This document shows positions 44,501 to 50,635 of a stretch of 64,000 nt of DNA, piece after piece. The notes under the pieces are model-generated. The model saw only the letters and a program-made list of their open reading frames with translations, searched no databases and was not told the DNA's origin. The first letter of the stretch is position 1. Each line of letters begins with the position of its first letter. Position numbers and translations under genes: made by a program. Source of the stretch: Fratercula arctica (lineage: Eukaryota > Chordata > Aves > Charadriiformes > Alcidae); the NCBI GenBank assembly GCA_947846985.1, contig CANTUZ010000002.1:149539889-149603888 (forward strand), written 5' to 3'.

Positions 44501-45429
44501 ACAAAAACATCCAGCAGCAAAGCCAAGAACTATCTTCTACCCCTTAAGGTCTGCATGGATCGCCTCTATTATAGAATCACAGAATGGTTTGGGTTGGAAG
44601 GGACCTTAAAGATCATCTAGTTCCAACCCCCTGCCATGGGCAGGGACACCTCCCACTAGACCAGGCTGCTCAAAGCCCCATCCAACCTGGCCTTGAACAC
44701 CTACAGGGATGGGGCATCCACAGCTTCTCTGGGCAACCTGTTCCAGTGCCTCATCACCTGCATAGTGAAGAATTTCTTCCTAATATCTAGTCTAGATCTT
44801 CTCTCTTGGCTCCATTCTCTGCTAAACCCCTTCAGTCCCTCCTTTTCTTTTATTTCTTATTAATAAAACGCAGTAGGCATCAGCAGTCCCAACAGAGAAG
44901 GCAAAAAGCACGATGGATGAGGGAAAGACCCACCGTGCTTACCTTCTCTCACACTTCTGTAGTTTTCAACAGCCTAAGCTACGACAAGCAAGAACCAAAA
45001 ACCCGGGCAGCAGAGCAGAAGGAAGAAATCAAATATTTAAAAGCAATTAATTCCTGTCCCGTCCCGGCCTTCGCTTCCAGGAGGGAGGGAGCCGCTCCCC
45101 TCCGCAGGACAGCACAGGGGGAGCCCGGCCGCGGCTCGGGAGGAGGATGGAACCGCTCCCGCCTCTCGAAGCACCACGGCGACCCCGGCCCCGGCACGGG
45201 CACAGCCCCCGGCGGCGCCACCGCCGCACAGGACGGCGCCGGCCCCACGCGGCCGCCGCCGCCCCGCCCGCCCCCTCCATCAGCGCCCGCCCTAGCCCCG
45301 CCGCTCACCAGTCCCGTCGATCTGCACTTGCTTGACGGCCGAGTCGCCCGTGGCGGCGGCCTTGCCTTTGCCTTTCGAGGCGCCGAAGCCGCCGCCGGCA
45401 GCGCCAGAGCTCTCCTTGCGCGACGCCAT
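1..45429 (-). CDS. EIF3H: EIF3H, eukaryotic translation initiation factor 3 subunit h (5' part: exons 1-2, gene continues off the left edge)
   Basis: Seen: two minus-strand coding blocks match the start of vertebrate eIF3h. Exon 1 begins MASRKESSG and ends with the conserved block [11 protein letters not shown]. Exon 2 carries [15 protein letters not shown] through [10 protein letters not shown]. They are separated by a 22.8 kb intron with a GT donor and AG acceptor. Known: eIF3h is one of the two MPN-domain subunits of the cytoplasmic eIF3 complex, which binds the 40S subunit and recruits the initiator tRNA complex and mRNA. Its MPN fold lacks the metalloprotease zinc site. The parts here are the low-complexity N-terminus and the first strand and helix of the MPN domain. 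The rest of the protein (about 350 residues in vertebrates) lies beyond position 1; I searched by eye for the expected next exon (HVGWYQST region) and found nothing. The promoter is a CpG island, as expected of a housekeeping gene. Odd: exon 1 appears to carry one extra base just before its donor (see findings). Confidence 0.95.
2450..2720. other. Moderately GC- and CpG-enriched intronic patch
   Basis: The sequence is visibly richer in G, C and CpG than the surrounding intron (for example TTCGCCGG, AGGCGGC, GATCGCGC). No exon, repeat family or promoter element was recognised. It may be a decayed regulatory element or an old insertion. Confidence 0.25.
2849..2873. repeat. Poly-A tract, 25 bases
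   Basis: Uninterrupted run of 25 A in EIF3H intron 2, followed by GAAAAGG. No processed gene is recognisable upstream. Confidence 0.95.
4542..4579. repeat. Two-copy tandem repeat, period 20
   Basis: GGTATATATACACTGCAC occurs at 4542-4559 and again, identical, at 4562-4579, separated by two bases. Confidence 0.95.
5980..6665 (+). mobile_element. CR1 LINE, 3' fragment, plus orientation
   Basis: It starts within the 3' part of the CR1 ORF2 (AGAGGGACTTGGATAA, GTCCTGCACCTGGG) and continues through the conserved 3' end (CCTTCCAACCC, ATTCTATGATT). Several internal deletions and substitutions destroy the frame, so it is an old dead copy. Its tail faces that of the next CR1. Confidence 0.92.
6683..7130 (-). 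mobile_element. CR1 LINE, 3' fragment, minus orientation
   Basis: In plus-strand reading it begins with the inverted CR1 tail (ATCACAGAATCATTTAGG, TTGGAAAAGACC) and proceeds into inverted ORF2 3' sequence (TCCAGGCTGAACAACCCC). It belongs to a different, more diverged CR1 subtype than the preceding copy, to judge by the GTCCAACCATAAACC block. It lies tail-to-tail with the preceding CR1, about 17 bases apart. Confidence 0.92.
9264..9315. repeat. A-rich low-complexity tract
   Basis: Short A-runs broken by single G and C. It gives rise to a spurious lysine-rich ORF on the plus strand and a poly-phenylalanine ORF on the minus strand. Confidence 0.9.
10622..10682. repeat. A-rich / (CAAA)n low-complexity tract
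   Basis: A run of A is followed by four CAAA units and further A-rich sequence. Confidence 0.9.
11165..11235. repeat. Compound TA/CA microsatellite
   Basis: Alternating TA and CA dinucleotides with short A interruptions. Confidence 0.9.
14641..14680. repeat. (GAAAA)n microsatellite
   Basis: An A-run followed by five GAAAA units and a further A-run. Confidence 0.95.
15121..15184. repeat. Short CA and CT/TA dinucleotide runs
   Basis: An ACACACACAC run is followed about 25 bases later by a CTCTCTCTC run ending in TATATATGG. It lies about 110 bases upstream of the isolated CpG-dense patch. Confidence 0.85.
15296..15650. promoter_or_regulatory. Isolated CpG-dense patch inside EIF3H intron 2
   Basis: The core, about 15350-15520, is very GC-rich, with roughly 25 CpG dinucleotides counted by eye. 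The flanks on both sides (to about 15296 and 15650) keep further CpGs (TATCGACG, ACGATGCCG, GTGCCGCG) although they are AT-richer. Surrounding intron sequence is AT-rich and CpG-poor. It resembles an orphan CpG island, which in vertebrates often marks an alternative promoter, enhancer or non-coding RNA start. An ORF at 15308-15613 (plus strand) has no recognisable similarity and is probably a by-product of composition. No exon of EIF3H is recognisable here. Confidence 0.5.
19669..19691. repeat. Poly-G tract, 23 bases
   Basis: Uninterrupted run of 23 G on the plus strand in EIF3H intron 2, preceded by GCGGGGCGGGGAGGCA and followed after 19 bases by an AT dinucleotide run (19711-19722). Confidence 0.97.
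20431..20745 (+). mobile_element. CR1 LINE, 3' fragment, plus orientation
   Basis: It contains the CR1 blocks CTATCAGAAAGGAG, ATCTCTTCTCCCAA, GATTGGATATTAGG, GGAACAGGCTGCCCAGG and the 3' end AATGATTCTGTGATTC. It is about 315 bases long and 5' truncated, with frame-destroying changes. Confidence 0.9.
22004..22042. repeat. ACAT/TATA-rich microsatellite
   Basis: Imperfect (ACAT)n and TATA run within EIF3H intron 2, about 330 bases downstream of exon 2 in the sense direction. Confidence 0.85.
22372..22528 (-). CDS. EIF3H: EIF3H coding exon 2
   Basis: The acceptor is a pyrimidine-rich stretch ending TTCTAG, followed by GTTGTGTTAAAG at 22528. The donor is GATGAAG|GTAATGG with GT at 22370-22371. 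The exon is 157 bases, 52 codons plus one base. It encodes the start of the MPN domain ([10 protein letters not shown], then [10 protein letters not shown], then [10 protein letters not shown]). This differs from human eIF3h at only a few residues by recall, such as GQGN for GQGT and VVDD for VVED. The frame is intact. The trailing G fits the conserved DFDE-V junction to exon 3, which is not present in the window. Confidence 0.96.
23541..23569. repeat. Poly-G tract, 29 bases
   Basis: Uninterrupted run of 29 G on the plus strand (C on the EIF3H sense strand), in intron 1 about 1 kb from exon 2. Confidence 0.97.
27171..27275 (-). mobile_element. CR1 LINE, short 3'-terminal fragment, minus orientation
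   Basis: It begins with the inverted tail TCATAGAATCACAGAATGG and the conserved block GGGCCTTAAAGACCATCTAG, then TGGGCAGGGACATCTACC. Only about 100 bases remain and it has a small internal deletion. Confidence 0.88.
27524..27540. repeat. Poly-G tract, 17 bases
   Basis: Uninterrupted run of 17 G on the plus strand in EIF3H intron 1, about 75 bases before a further G-rich block. Confidence 0.97.
27612..27678 (+). repeat. G-rich low-complexity block with six G-runs (G-quadruplex potential)
   Basis: G-runs of four or more lie at 27616-27619, 27621-27624, 27629-27635, 27638-27642, 27646-27651 and 27655-27658, with loops of one to four bases. This matches the classical quadruplex pattern on the plus strand, the template strand for EIF3H. 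Confidence 0.85.
29201..29225. repeat. Poly-T tract, 25 bases
   Basis: Uninterrupted run of 25 T in EIF3H intron 1. No source element is recognisable beside it. Confidence 0.95.
30088..30356 (+). mobile_element. CR1 LINE, 3' fragment, plus orientation
   Basis: Conserved CR1 blocks in order are ATGGCCCCAAGTTGCGCCAG, TAGATTGGATATTCGG, AGAGGCTGCCCAGGGAAG, CAATGATCTTAAAGGTCC and the tail TTCTGTGATTCTATTCTA. It belongs to the same subtype as the copy at 20431-20745. Confidence 0.92.
30547..30609. repeat. Opposed poly-T / poly-A pair (foldback)
   Basis: 22 T (30547-30568), a 24-base spacer, then 17 A (30593-30609). This gives a potential 17-base hairpin stem. Confidence 0.9.
36352..36442. repeat. 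GT-rich low-complexity block followed by poly-A
   Basis: Alternating T-runs and G-runs (GGGTTTGGGGG type), then AAAAAAAAAAAAG. The sequence is simple and of no coding interest. Confidence 0.85.
44571..44805 (-). mobile_element. CR1 LINE, 3' fragment, minus orientation, in EIF3H intron 1
   Basis: The inverted tail ATAGAATCACAGAATGG is followed by GGAAGGGACCTTAAAGATC, GCCATGGGCAGGGACACC and the block ending TTTCTTCCTAATATC. It lies about 250 bases from the edge of the EIF3H CpG island. Confidence 0.93.
45309..45429 (-). CDS. EIF3H: EIF3H coding exon 1
   Basis: Start codon at 45427-45429 (read on the minus strand) within AAGATGGCG, a YY1-type initiator common at translation-gene promoters. It encodes a glycine/alanine/lysine-rich leader ([19 protein letters not shown]), then VQIDG, where homology to all vertebrate eIF3h begins. 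The donor reads CTG|GTGAGC at 45307-45311. The exon as written is 121 bases, so it ends in phase 1, whereas exon 2 needs phase 0. The expected vertebrate sequence is D-G-L then V-V-L-K, so CTG should be the last codon. Here the last bases read GAC GGG ACT G. The A (T on the plus strand, at 45312) looks like an extra base. This may be an assembly error in GC-rich DNA. Confidence 0.93.
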
Positions 45430-45572
45430 CTTCCCCCCCGCACCGGCCGGAAAGAGAAAAACGAAACACCGGAAGCGGCGGCGGCGGTGCGCAGGGAAAG
45501 GGCTCCGGGCGGAAACCCGCGAGGGAGGTGGGCGCGGCGCATGCGCGGTGCCGCCGCCCTCCCCCCGGCGCC

Positions 45573-45875
45573 ATGGCGGTGATCCTTCGGGGCCTACGCG
45601 CTCCCTCGGGGCTCGGGCTGTCCCCGGGTGGCCCGGTCCGGCCTTCCCTCGGCTTCGCCAGCTGGTACGGCCGTCCCAGCCTCTGCTGGAGCAGGAGAAA
45701 CCCTGTGCCCTGCGCCAGGCGGCGGTGGCCACCCCGATTCAGCCGGGACGGGAGAGGGGCCGAGGGGCTCTGCCTCCCCACCTTCCTCCCCTCATGGCGG
45801 TTGGCGCCTGGCAAACCGGGTCTGGCAACTCGGGAGGCTCAGGCGGTGCGTTTCCGTGGGTGGTGGCGATGCTAA
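45573..45875 (+). CDS. Hypothetical 100-residue arginine-rich ORF diverging from the EIF3H promoter
   Basis: Not recognised. The start codon sits in a strong context (GCGCCATGGC). The peptide begins MAVILRGLRAPSGLGLSPGG and has no acidic residue for roughly the first 55 positions, with arginine, serine, proline and glycine prominent. That composition is compatible with a mitochondrial presequence. The ORF ends at a TAA, and an AATAAA lies at 45991-45996, 116 bases past the stop, so a compact one-exon transcript is conceivable. Against it: random ORFs in CpG islands are typically rich in arginine, proline and glycine; there is no recognisable domain; and I know of no gene between EIF3H and UTP23 in other vertebrates. 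A first exon of a spliced divergent lncRNA is an equally good reading. Confidence 0.2.
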   Translation: MAVILRGLRAPSGLGLSPGGPVRPSLGFASWYGRPSLCWSRRNPVPCARRRWPPRFSRDGRGAEGLCLPTFLPSWRLAPGKPGLATREAQAVRFRGWWRC

Positions 45876-45990
45876 CGGCCACGTAAAGTCACGGCTGTGC
45901 CACTGGGCCAGAGTGGGCCCAGCCAGCGGGATGCAGTGAGGGTCCCCAGCAGGGCTGAGGGAGGGTCTGTGCATGGAGGGCGTTAAACCC

Positions 45991-45996
45991 AATAAA
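45991..45996 (+). terminator. Possible polyadenylation signal AATAAA for a divergent transcript
   Basis: A canonical AATAAA hexamer lies just beyond the CpG island and 116 bases after the stop codon of the divergent ORF at 45573-45875. The hexamer also occurs by chance in AT-rich sequence, so this only matters if a divergent RNA is confirmed. Confidence 0.2.
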
Positions 45997-47205
45997 CCAG
46001 CTTCGTTTCGAGGGAGAAGCCCTTCCAAGAGATAACAGATTTGAAAGCTTTGGGTTTTAGCTTTAAAAAAAACAGACTGCTGCAAAGTTAGGTGAATATC
46101 TGTCTTGTTTTGAGCATGAATAACAAATCATATGTGCACTGGGCAGGGATACAAAATCTTAACGTTAGATGTAAAACCCTGAACGATCAACTACTTATGT
46201 TGTTCCCAGGAAAGCGTTTAAGTGTTGTATTAGAAATTGTTGGGTTTGCTTTGCTGCTCTTTTTTGTTTATTGGGGTTTTTTTAAAAGAATTTCAAACGC
46301 TACACATTCTTCTGAAAAATGAAATGGGCTGTGAAAGGTAGACATACCAAACACCCCAAAGCTGTCCAGGCTCTATGCCAAATATGTGACCTCTTAAAAA
46401 TTCACCATGAACCTTTTCAACAATGTAGCTGACACTGATTTCTCACTGGGGGAAGGGAACATACCAATACCAAGATGTATCTGCATTTTCCAGCAGACAC
46501 AGACCCAGCATTTGCCTGTTCCTATAAAATGGCTTTAACATTACAAGAATATTCCCTACCAGCTGCCTGCATCAGAGCCAAACAAATTCAAGCAAAGAAT
46601 CTAAAATAATAATCATCCCCACTAGGCAAACCTAAATGCCACCATTGTCACTGACCAGATCTGCATTGACTAACAAGAGATCTGGATACCCAGCTTAGCT
46701 AAGAACACCTCGTGATAGATGTCTACAGTTAGGTGTGATGAATCCCACTTGCGATTTCCCTTTGGGAAAAATTCTATTAAATGGAGATTAAGGGTGAAGT
46801 TTGGAATCGCAGCATCATTGAGGTCAAATGTACCTTGTGCCCCAAAGAGACTGCAGTGAGCATAAGCCGTGGGATTGGGGCGTTGTTGTAAAAAATAGGT
46901 TTGTAGAGAGGCTGATGCAGTAACGATGCAGAGTTTCAAGGCAGTGCACTGTGGCCAATGAGCTCAACCATCCCGTAGGTGTTGCAAATTTTGAGTCCTA
47001 CCCTTAGCAGGTTTCCATGGCTGAATGTTGCGCTCCCACTGCCGTTGCCTTTTGAAGTTTTTTCTAGAGAACAAAGTTGCTTGATTCAATGTTAATATTT
47101 CACTTTGCTGTTATATACACAGGCATATCCAGTTTTAATTTACAAATATGATCAAATAGCTTTAATTAAAGAAAACTGAGACTAGGAACCAGTATTATGG
47201 TAATG

Positions 47206-47367
47206 CAGTGGTTTTCAGCTCCTGTCCACGGACTGCTGGAGATGTGTGGGCTACTCAAAGATGTTGGTGAAAGGTATTTAAATAGGCAAAATGTCTTCTG
47301 TCAGTAAATACATGGTGCCTTGCCACTGGCAAATTGTTAGGGGTCTGAAAAGGAATGAAAACCTCTG
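47206..47367. mobile_element. Small hAT-like MITE (162 bp) with 12 bp inverted ends
   Basis: The left end CAGTGGTTTTCA (47206-47217) is matched by the inverted right end TGAAAACCTCTG (47356-47367) with one mismatch. The next bases, CTGTCCACGGACTGCTGG, resemble the start of ancient amniote hAT MITEs of the MER5/Charlie type. It has no coding capacity. Flanking 8-mers (TGGTAATG and GGATAAGA) are only loosely alike, as expected of an old target duplication. The family name is a recollection and not a database match. Confidence 0.5.
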
Positions 47368-47424
47368 GGATAAGACAAATGTGATACATTATTCCTGCCT
47401 ATCAGTTTTTGAACAGAAACTCAA

Positions 47425-47432
<8 letters not shown>

Positions 47433-47459
<27 letters not shown>
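47433..47459. repeat. Poly-A tract, 27 bases
   Basis: Uninterrupted run of 27 A in the intergenic region, about 65 bases after the hAT-like MITE. No processed gene is recognisable upstream. Confidence 0.95.
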
Positions 47460-48744
47460 CCAACAAAAAAACGCCCAAACCAACAAGTAGCTACAGTACA
47501 AAACATCAGCATGTTCAAAGAGGTTGCTGTGGGCACCCAAAATAGCCCTATTTGAGGGACTGGCATAGGGCTCGCATCACTTAATGCACTGCCAGAATAC
47601 TTCAGTCAATTTGGTTAATTATGATTAACATGAAAAATGAAACACAAATACCAACTTTCTACTTCATAGAACTTAGCAGATCCAGGTAAGAGGCCACAGA
47701 AAATTTCGCCATTGAAAACACTGAATTCTTGAAAAGGAGGACATAAAAAGGATGTCAGACTTAAAAATTTTATTAACATTGCCCAAGCTACTCAGGAAAA
47801 CCACAAAACAGACGACTTCCATCACAAAAGAGTTTAGAAAATTCAAGTAGTGCACAAATTCCATTAATCATTTTTAAATGATACTCCAAGTCAAAAGACA
47901 GCTGGAACCAAACAAAACCCTTTTATTCCCCAGTCCTGCTTAAGTAAAAACCTTGGTACAATTCAGATGTGTCATTTATCTCTATGGCACTGCTGCAGCG
48001 CATCAGTGCTACAAGCAGAACTGATGTTGCTAAATGGAAATTATCCGATTAAGGGTTCAAAGATGTAATCCCTTCCAAATTGTCAGACTGACGTTACCTT
48101 AAGGGCAAAACCAACTTGAATTACGTTTGTGTGCGCTGCAGGCTAAGAACACGCACATGAATCGTTACCAGAGATAGGATAACCTGCAGTGACTTGTTAC
48201 TGCTTGGTAAATGGGTCGTGTCTGAATTCCATGTTCTTCCTCCCTACCCTCTCAGCAATTCCAAATATTCCTAAGCATAATGAACACCTTAATTTAATTA
48301 TCACAAAGTACAGAGGAATAGGGAAGAATCACTTAGGATACACGTATAGCAGTCTGTACTTGCACTGAGACACAACAGCACCCCAAATAGCAAGTTGTAC
48401 TAACTACAGTTGCCTAAAACAACAACAATTATCTAAAAAAAAAAAAGTTTCCAGTAAAATAATCTCCAAAAGTCGGTGGCAACAGATTCTCCTAACACAG
48501 ACTTAAAATTGCCTTGTAATATCTTGCACCCTTACAGAAGTCTGAAGTTCAGAAAAGCTGTTTTCTTGAAAAGATGAGGTGTTCAGGCTTAAACTTTCAA
48601 ACATCAAGAAACACGGACACGTGGCACATCTCCCTGTGAATCTATTGCTGACCTTTTTCAATGTGCCGTTATACGTAACGTACCTACTCTGCCTTAGCAG
48701 GCGGGTGCATTGCTTAAAAATGAATTAACTAACTAACTACTTTC

Positions 48745-49057
48745 TCAGGGAGCGTAGTGATAGGATGAGGGGTAGTGTTTTTAAATTGAAAGAGGGGAGA
48801 TTTAGATTGGATATTGGCAAGAAATTCTTTACTGTGAGGGTGGTGAGACACTGGAACAGGTTGCCCAGAGAAGTTGTGGATGCCCCATCCCTGGAAGTGT
48901 TCAAGGCCAGGCTGGATGGGGCTTTGAGCAACCTGGTCTAGTGGGAGGTGTCCCTGCCCATGGGAGGGGGGTTGGAACTAGATGATCTTTAAGGTCCCTT
49001 CCAACCCAAACTTCTATTCTATTCTATTCTATTCTATTCTATTCTATTCTATTCTAT
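48745..49057 (+). mobile_element. CR1 LINE, 3' fragment with expanded (TTCTA)n tail, plus orientation
   Basis: It starts CTCAGGGAGCGTAGTGATAG, passes through TTTAGATTGGATATTGGC and CTTCCAACCCAAAC, and ends in about ten copies of the pentamer TTCTA (49010-49057) rather than the usual octamer ATTCTATG. A second CR1 in the same orientation begins immediately after this tail. Confidence 0.93.
49010..49057. repeat. (TTCTA)n microsatellite at a CR1 tail
   Basis: Roughly ten uninterrupted copies of a pentamer derived from the CR1 3' tail. Confidence 0.95.
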
Positions 49058-50249
49058 AGATGAGGGGAGGGCGGTAGATGTGGTCTATCTTGACTTAAGC
49101 AAAGCGTTTGACACGGTCTCCCACAGCATCCTCATAGGGAAGCTTAGGAAGTGTGGGTTAGATGAATGGACAGTAAGGTGGATAGAAAACTGGTTGAAAG
49201 ATAGAGCTCAGAGGGTTGTGATTAGGGGCACAGAATCTAGTTGGAGACCAGTGACGAGTGGTGTTCCCCAGGGGTCAGTACTGGGTCCAGTCCTCTTCAA
49301 TATATTCATCAATGACCTGGATGAGGGGATAGAGTGCACCCTCAGCAAGTTTGCTGATGACACAAAGCTGGGGGGGGGCGGCTGACACACCGGAGGGCTG
49401 TGCTGCCATACAGAGAGACCTGGACAGGTTGGAGATCTGGGCAGAGAGAAACCTTATGAAATTCAACAAGGGCAAGTGTAGGGTGCTGCACCTGGGGAGG
49501 AACAACCCCATGCACCAGTACAGGTTGGGGGCTGACCTGCTGGAGAGCAGCTCTGTGGAAAGAGATCTGGGAGTCCTGGTGGACAACAGGATGACCATGA
49601 GCCAGCAATGTGCCCTTGTGGCCAAGAAGGCCAATGGCATCCTGGGGTGCATCAAAAAGAGTGTGGCCAGCAGGTCAAGGGAGGTCATCCTCCCCCTCTA
49701 CTCTGCATTGGTGAGGCCACACCTGGAGTACTGTGTCCAGTTCTGGGCTCCCCGGTTCCAGAAGGACAGGGAACTGCTGGAAAGGGTGCAGCAGAGGGCT
49801 ACCAAGATGATTAGGGGACTGGAACACCTCTCTTATGAGGAAAGGCTGAGGGATTTGGGTCTCTTCAGTCTGGAAAAAAGACGGCTGAGGGGGGACCTTA
49901 TCAACACTTATAAATACTTAAAGGGTGGGTGTCAGGAGGATGGGACCAGGCTCTTTTCAGTAGTGCCCGGGGACAGGACAAGAGGCAATGGGCACAAACT
50001 TGAGCACAAGAAGTTCCACCTAAACATGAGGAGGAACTTCTTTACCCTGAGGGTGGCAGAGCACTGGAACAGGCTGCCCAGAGAGGTGGTGGAGTCTCCA
50101 TCTCTGGAGACATTCAAAACCCGCCTGGACGTGTTCCTGTGTAACCTGCTCTAGGTGACCCTGCTCTGGCAGGGGGGTTGGACTAGATGATCTCCAGAGG
50201 TCCCTTCCAACCCTATGGTTCTATGATTCTATGATTCTATGATTCTATG
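49058..50249 (+). mobile_element. CR1 LINE, 1.2 kb 5'-truncated copy with reverse-transcriptase coding
   Basis: This copy runs from the middle of ORF2 to the (ATTCTATG)n tail (50217-50249). Compared with the other copies it is well preserved: the coding region 49080-50154 is open apart from a single-base insertion in a G-run near 49370-49378. It contains the reverse-transcriptase palm motifs and the CR1 C-terminal region, followed by the standard short 3' UTR. It is the longest and apparently youngest CR1 in the window, though 5' truncation means it cannot move by itself. Confidence 0.95.
49062..50154 (+). pseudogene. CR1 ORF2 fragment: reverse-transcriptase palm and C-terminal domain, one frameshift
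   Basis: The first frame (to about 49370) contains palm motif A ([13 protein letters not shown]), motif B ([14 protein letters not shown]) and the catalytic motif C (FADDTKL). Directly after this the G-run 49370-49378 holds one base too many and the reading moves to the next frame, which stays open to the stop at 50152-50154. That second part includes the typical CR1 segments [24 protein letters not shown] and the end block [11 protein letters not shown]. The endonuclease domain and the first half of the reverse transcriptase are missing through 5' truncation. Confidence 0.93.
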
Positions 50250-50489
50250 GAAAGTAAGGCTTGTATTTGGGAGAACTGTAGTGAATATAAGGCTCTACTT
50301 AATCCCTATGTTCAAGTACAAAGCTTATTCTACATAATTCTACACATGGCATGGTCTCTTAGCTCCTTTTGAAATCCCTTTCTTATCGACAGGATGCCTT
50401 TTGATAGTAGCCTCTCCATTCCACATCACTTTCACATCCCACAGGGAGAGTGATAATCCTTATGACAAGAAGGTCTCTTTGTGTCAGTG

Positions 50490-50635
50490 GTATCCTGGGG
50501 GGGTTGACCCCGGCCAAACACCCACCGAGCCTCCTGGTCCCTCCCCTCTCCCACGGCATGGGGACAAAACAGGAGGAAGGCAAGAAGAATTGAGTTTCAG
50601 AAGCCACGGGAAAGACAAGGTCTCTTAAATGCTCG
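50490..50635 (+). mobile_element. Degraded endogenous-retrovirus LTR fragment (candidate)
   Basis: The order of short blocks GGGGGTTGACCCCGGCCAA, ACACCCACCGAGCC, CTCCCCTCTCCCACGG, CATGGGGACA and CCACGGGAAAGACAAGG resembles a common family of avian ERVL-type LTRs. Both ends are missing or unrecognisable, and no internal retroviral gene is nearby. Assignment is by pattern memory only. Confidence 0.4.

Larger units (their letters stand above)
22529..45308 (-). other. EIF3H: EIF3H intron 1
   Basis: This is 22.8 kb of AT-rich sequence. It contains three CR1 fragments (27171-27275, 30088-30356, 44571-44805), a 29-base poly-G, a 17-base poly-G followed by a G-rich low-complexity block, an opposed poly-T/poly-A pair, and GT-rich low-complexity sequence at 36352-36442. 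Long unannotated stretches (22.5-27.1, 30.4-36.3 and 36.5-44.5 kb) show only short chance ORFs. No RNA gene was recognised. Confidence 0.9.
45050..45910. promoter_or_regulatory. EIF3H: EIF3H CpG island and core promoter
   Basis: This stretch is GC-rich and packed with CpG, in contrast with AT-rich sequence on both sides, and it covers EIF3H exon 1. An ETS-family motif ACCGGAAGCG lies at 45468-45477, about 40 bases upstream of the EIF3H start codon. A YY1-like AAGATGGCG overlaps the start codon itself. No TATA box is visible. The transcription start is inferred to lie between about 45435 and 45500. The island extends some 450 bases past the start codon on the divergent side, which would suit bidirectional transcription. 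Confidence 0.85.
45997..48744. other. Intergenic sequence, EIF3H side
   Basis: AT-rich sequence downstream of the divergent EIF3H island. Apart from the hAT-like MITE and the poly-A tract, I see no gene, exon or RNA gene here. Confidence 0.7.

Noticed and set aside
44806..45886. Several long ORFs (up to 258 codons) on both strands over the EIF3H CpG island
   Set aside because: Overlapping frames in GC-rich DNA with few stop codons. Only the EIF3H exon 1 frame has homology; the divergent ORF at 45573 is kept at low confidence.
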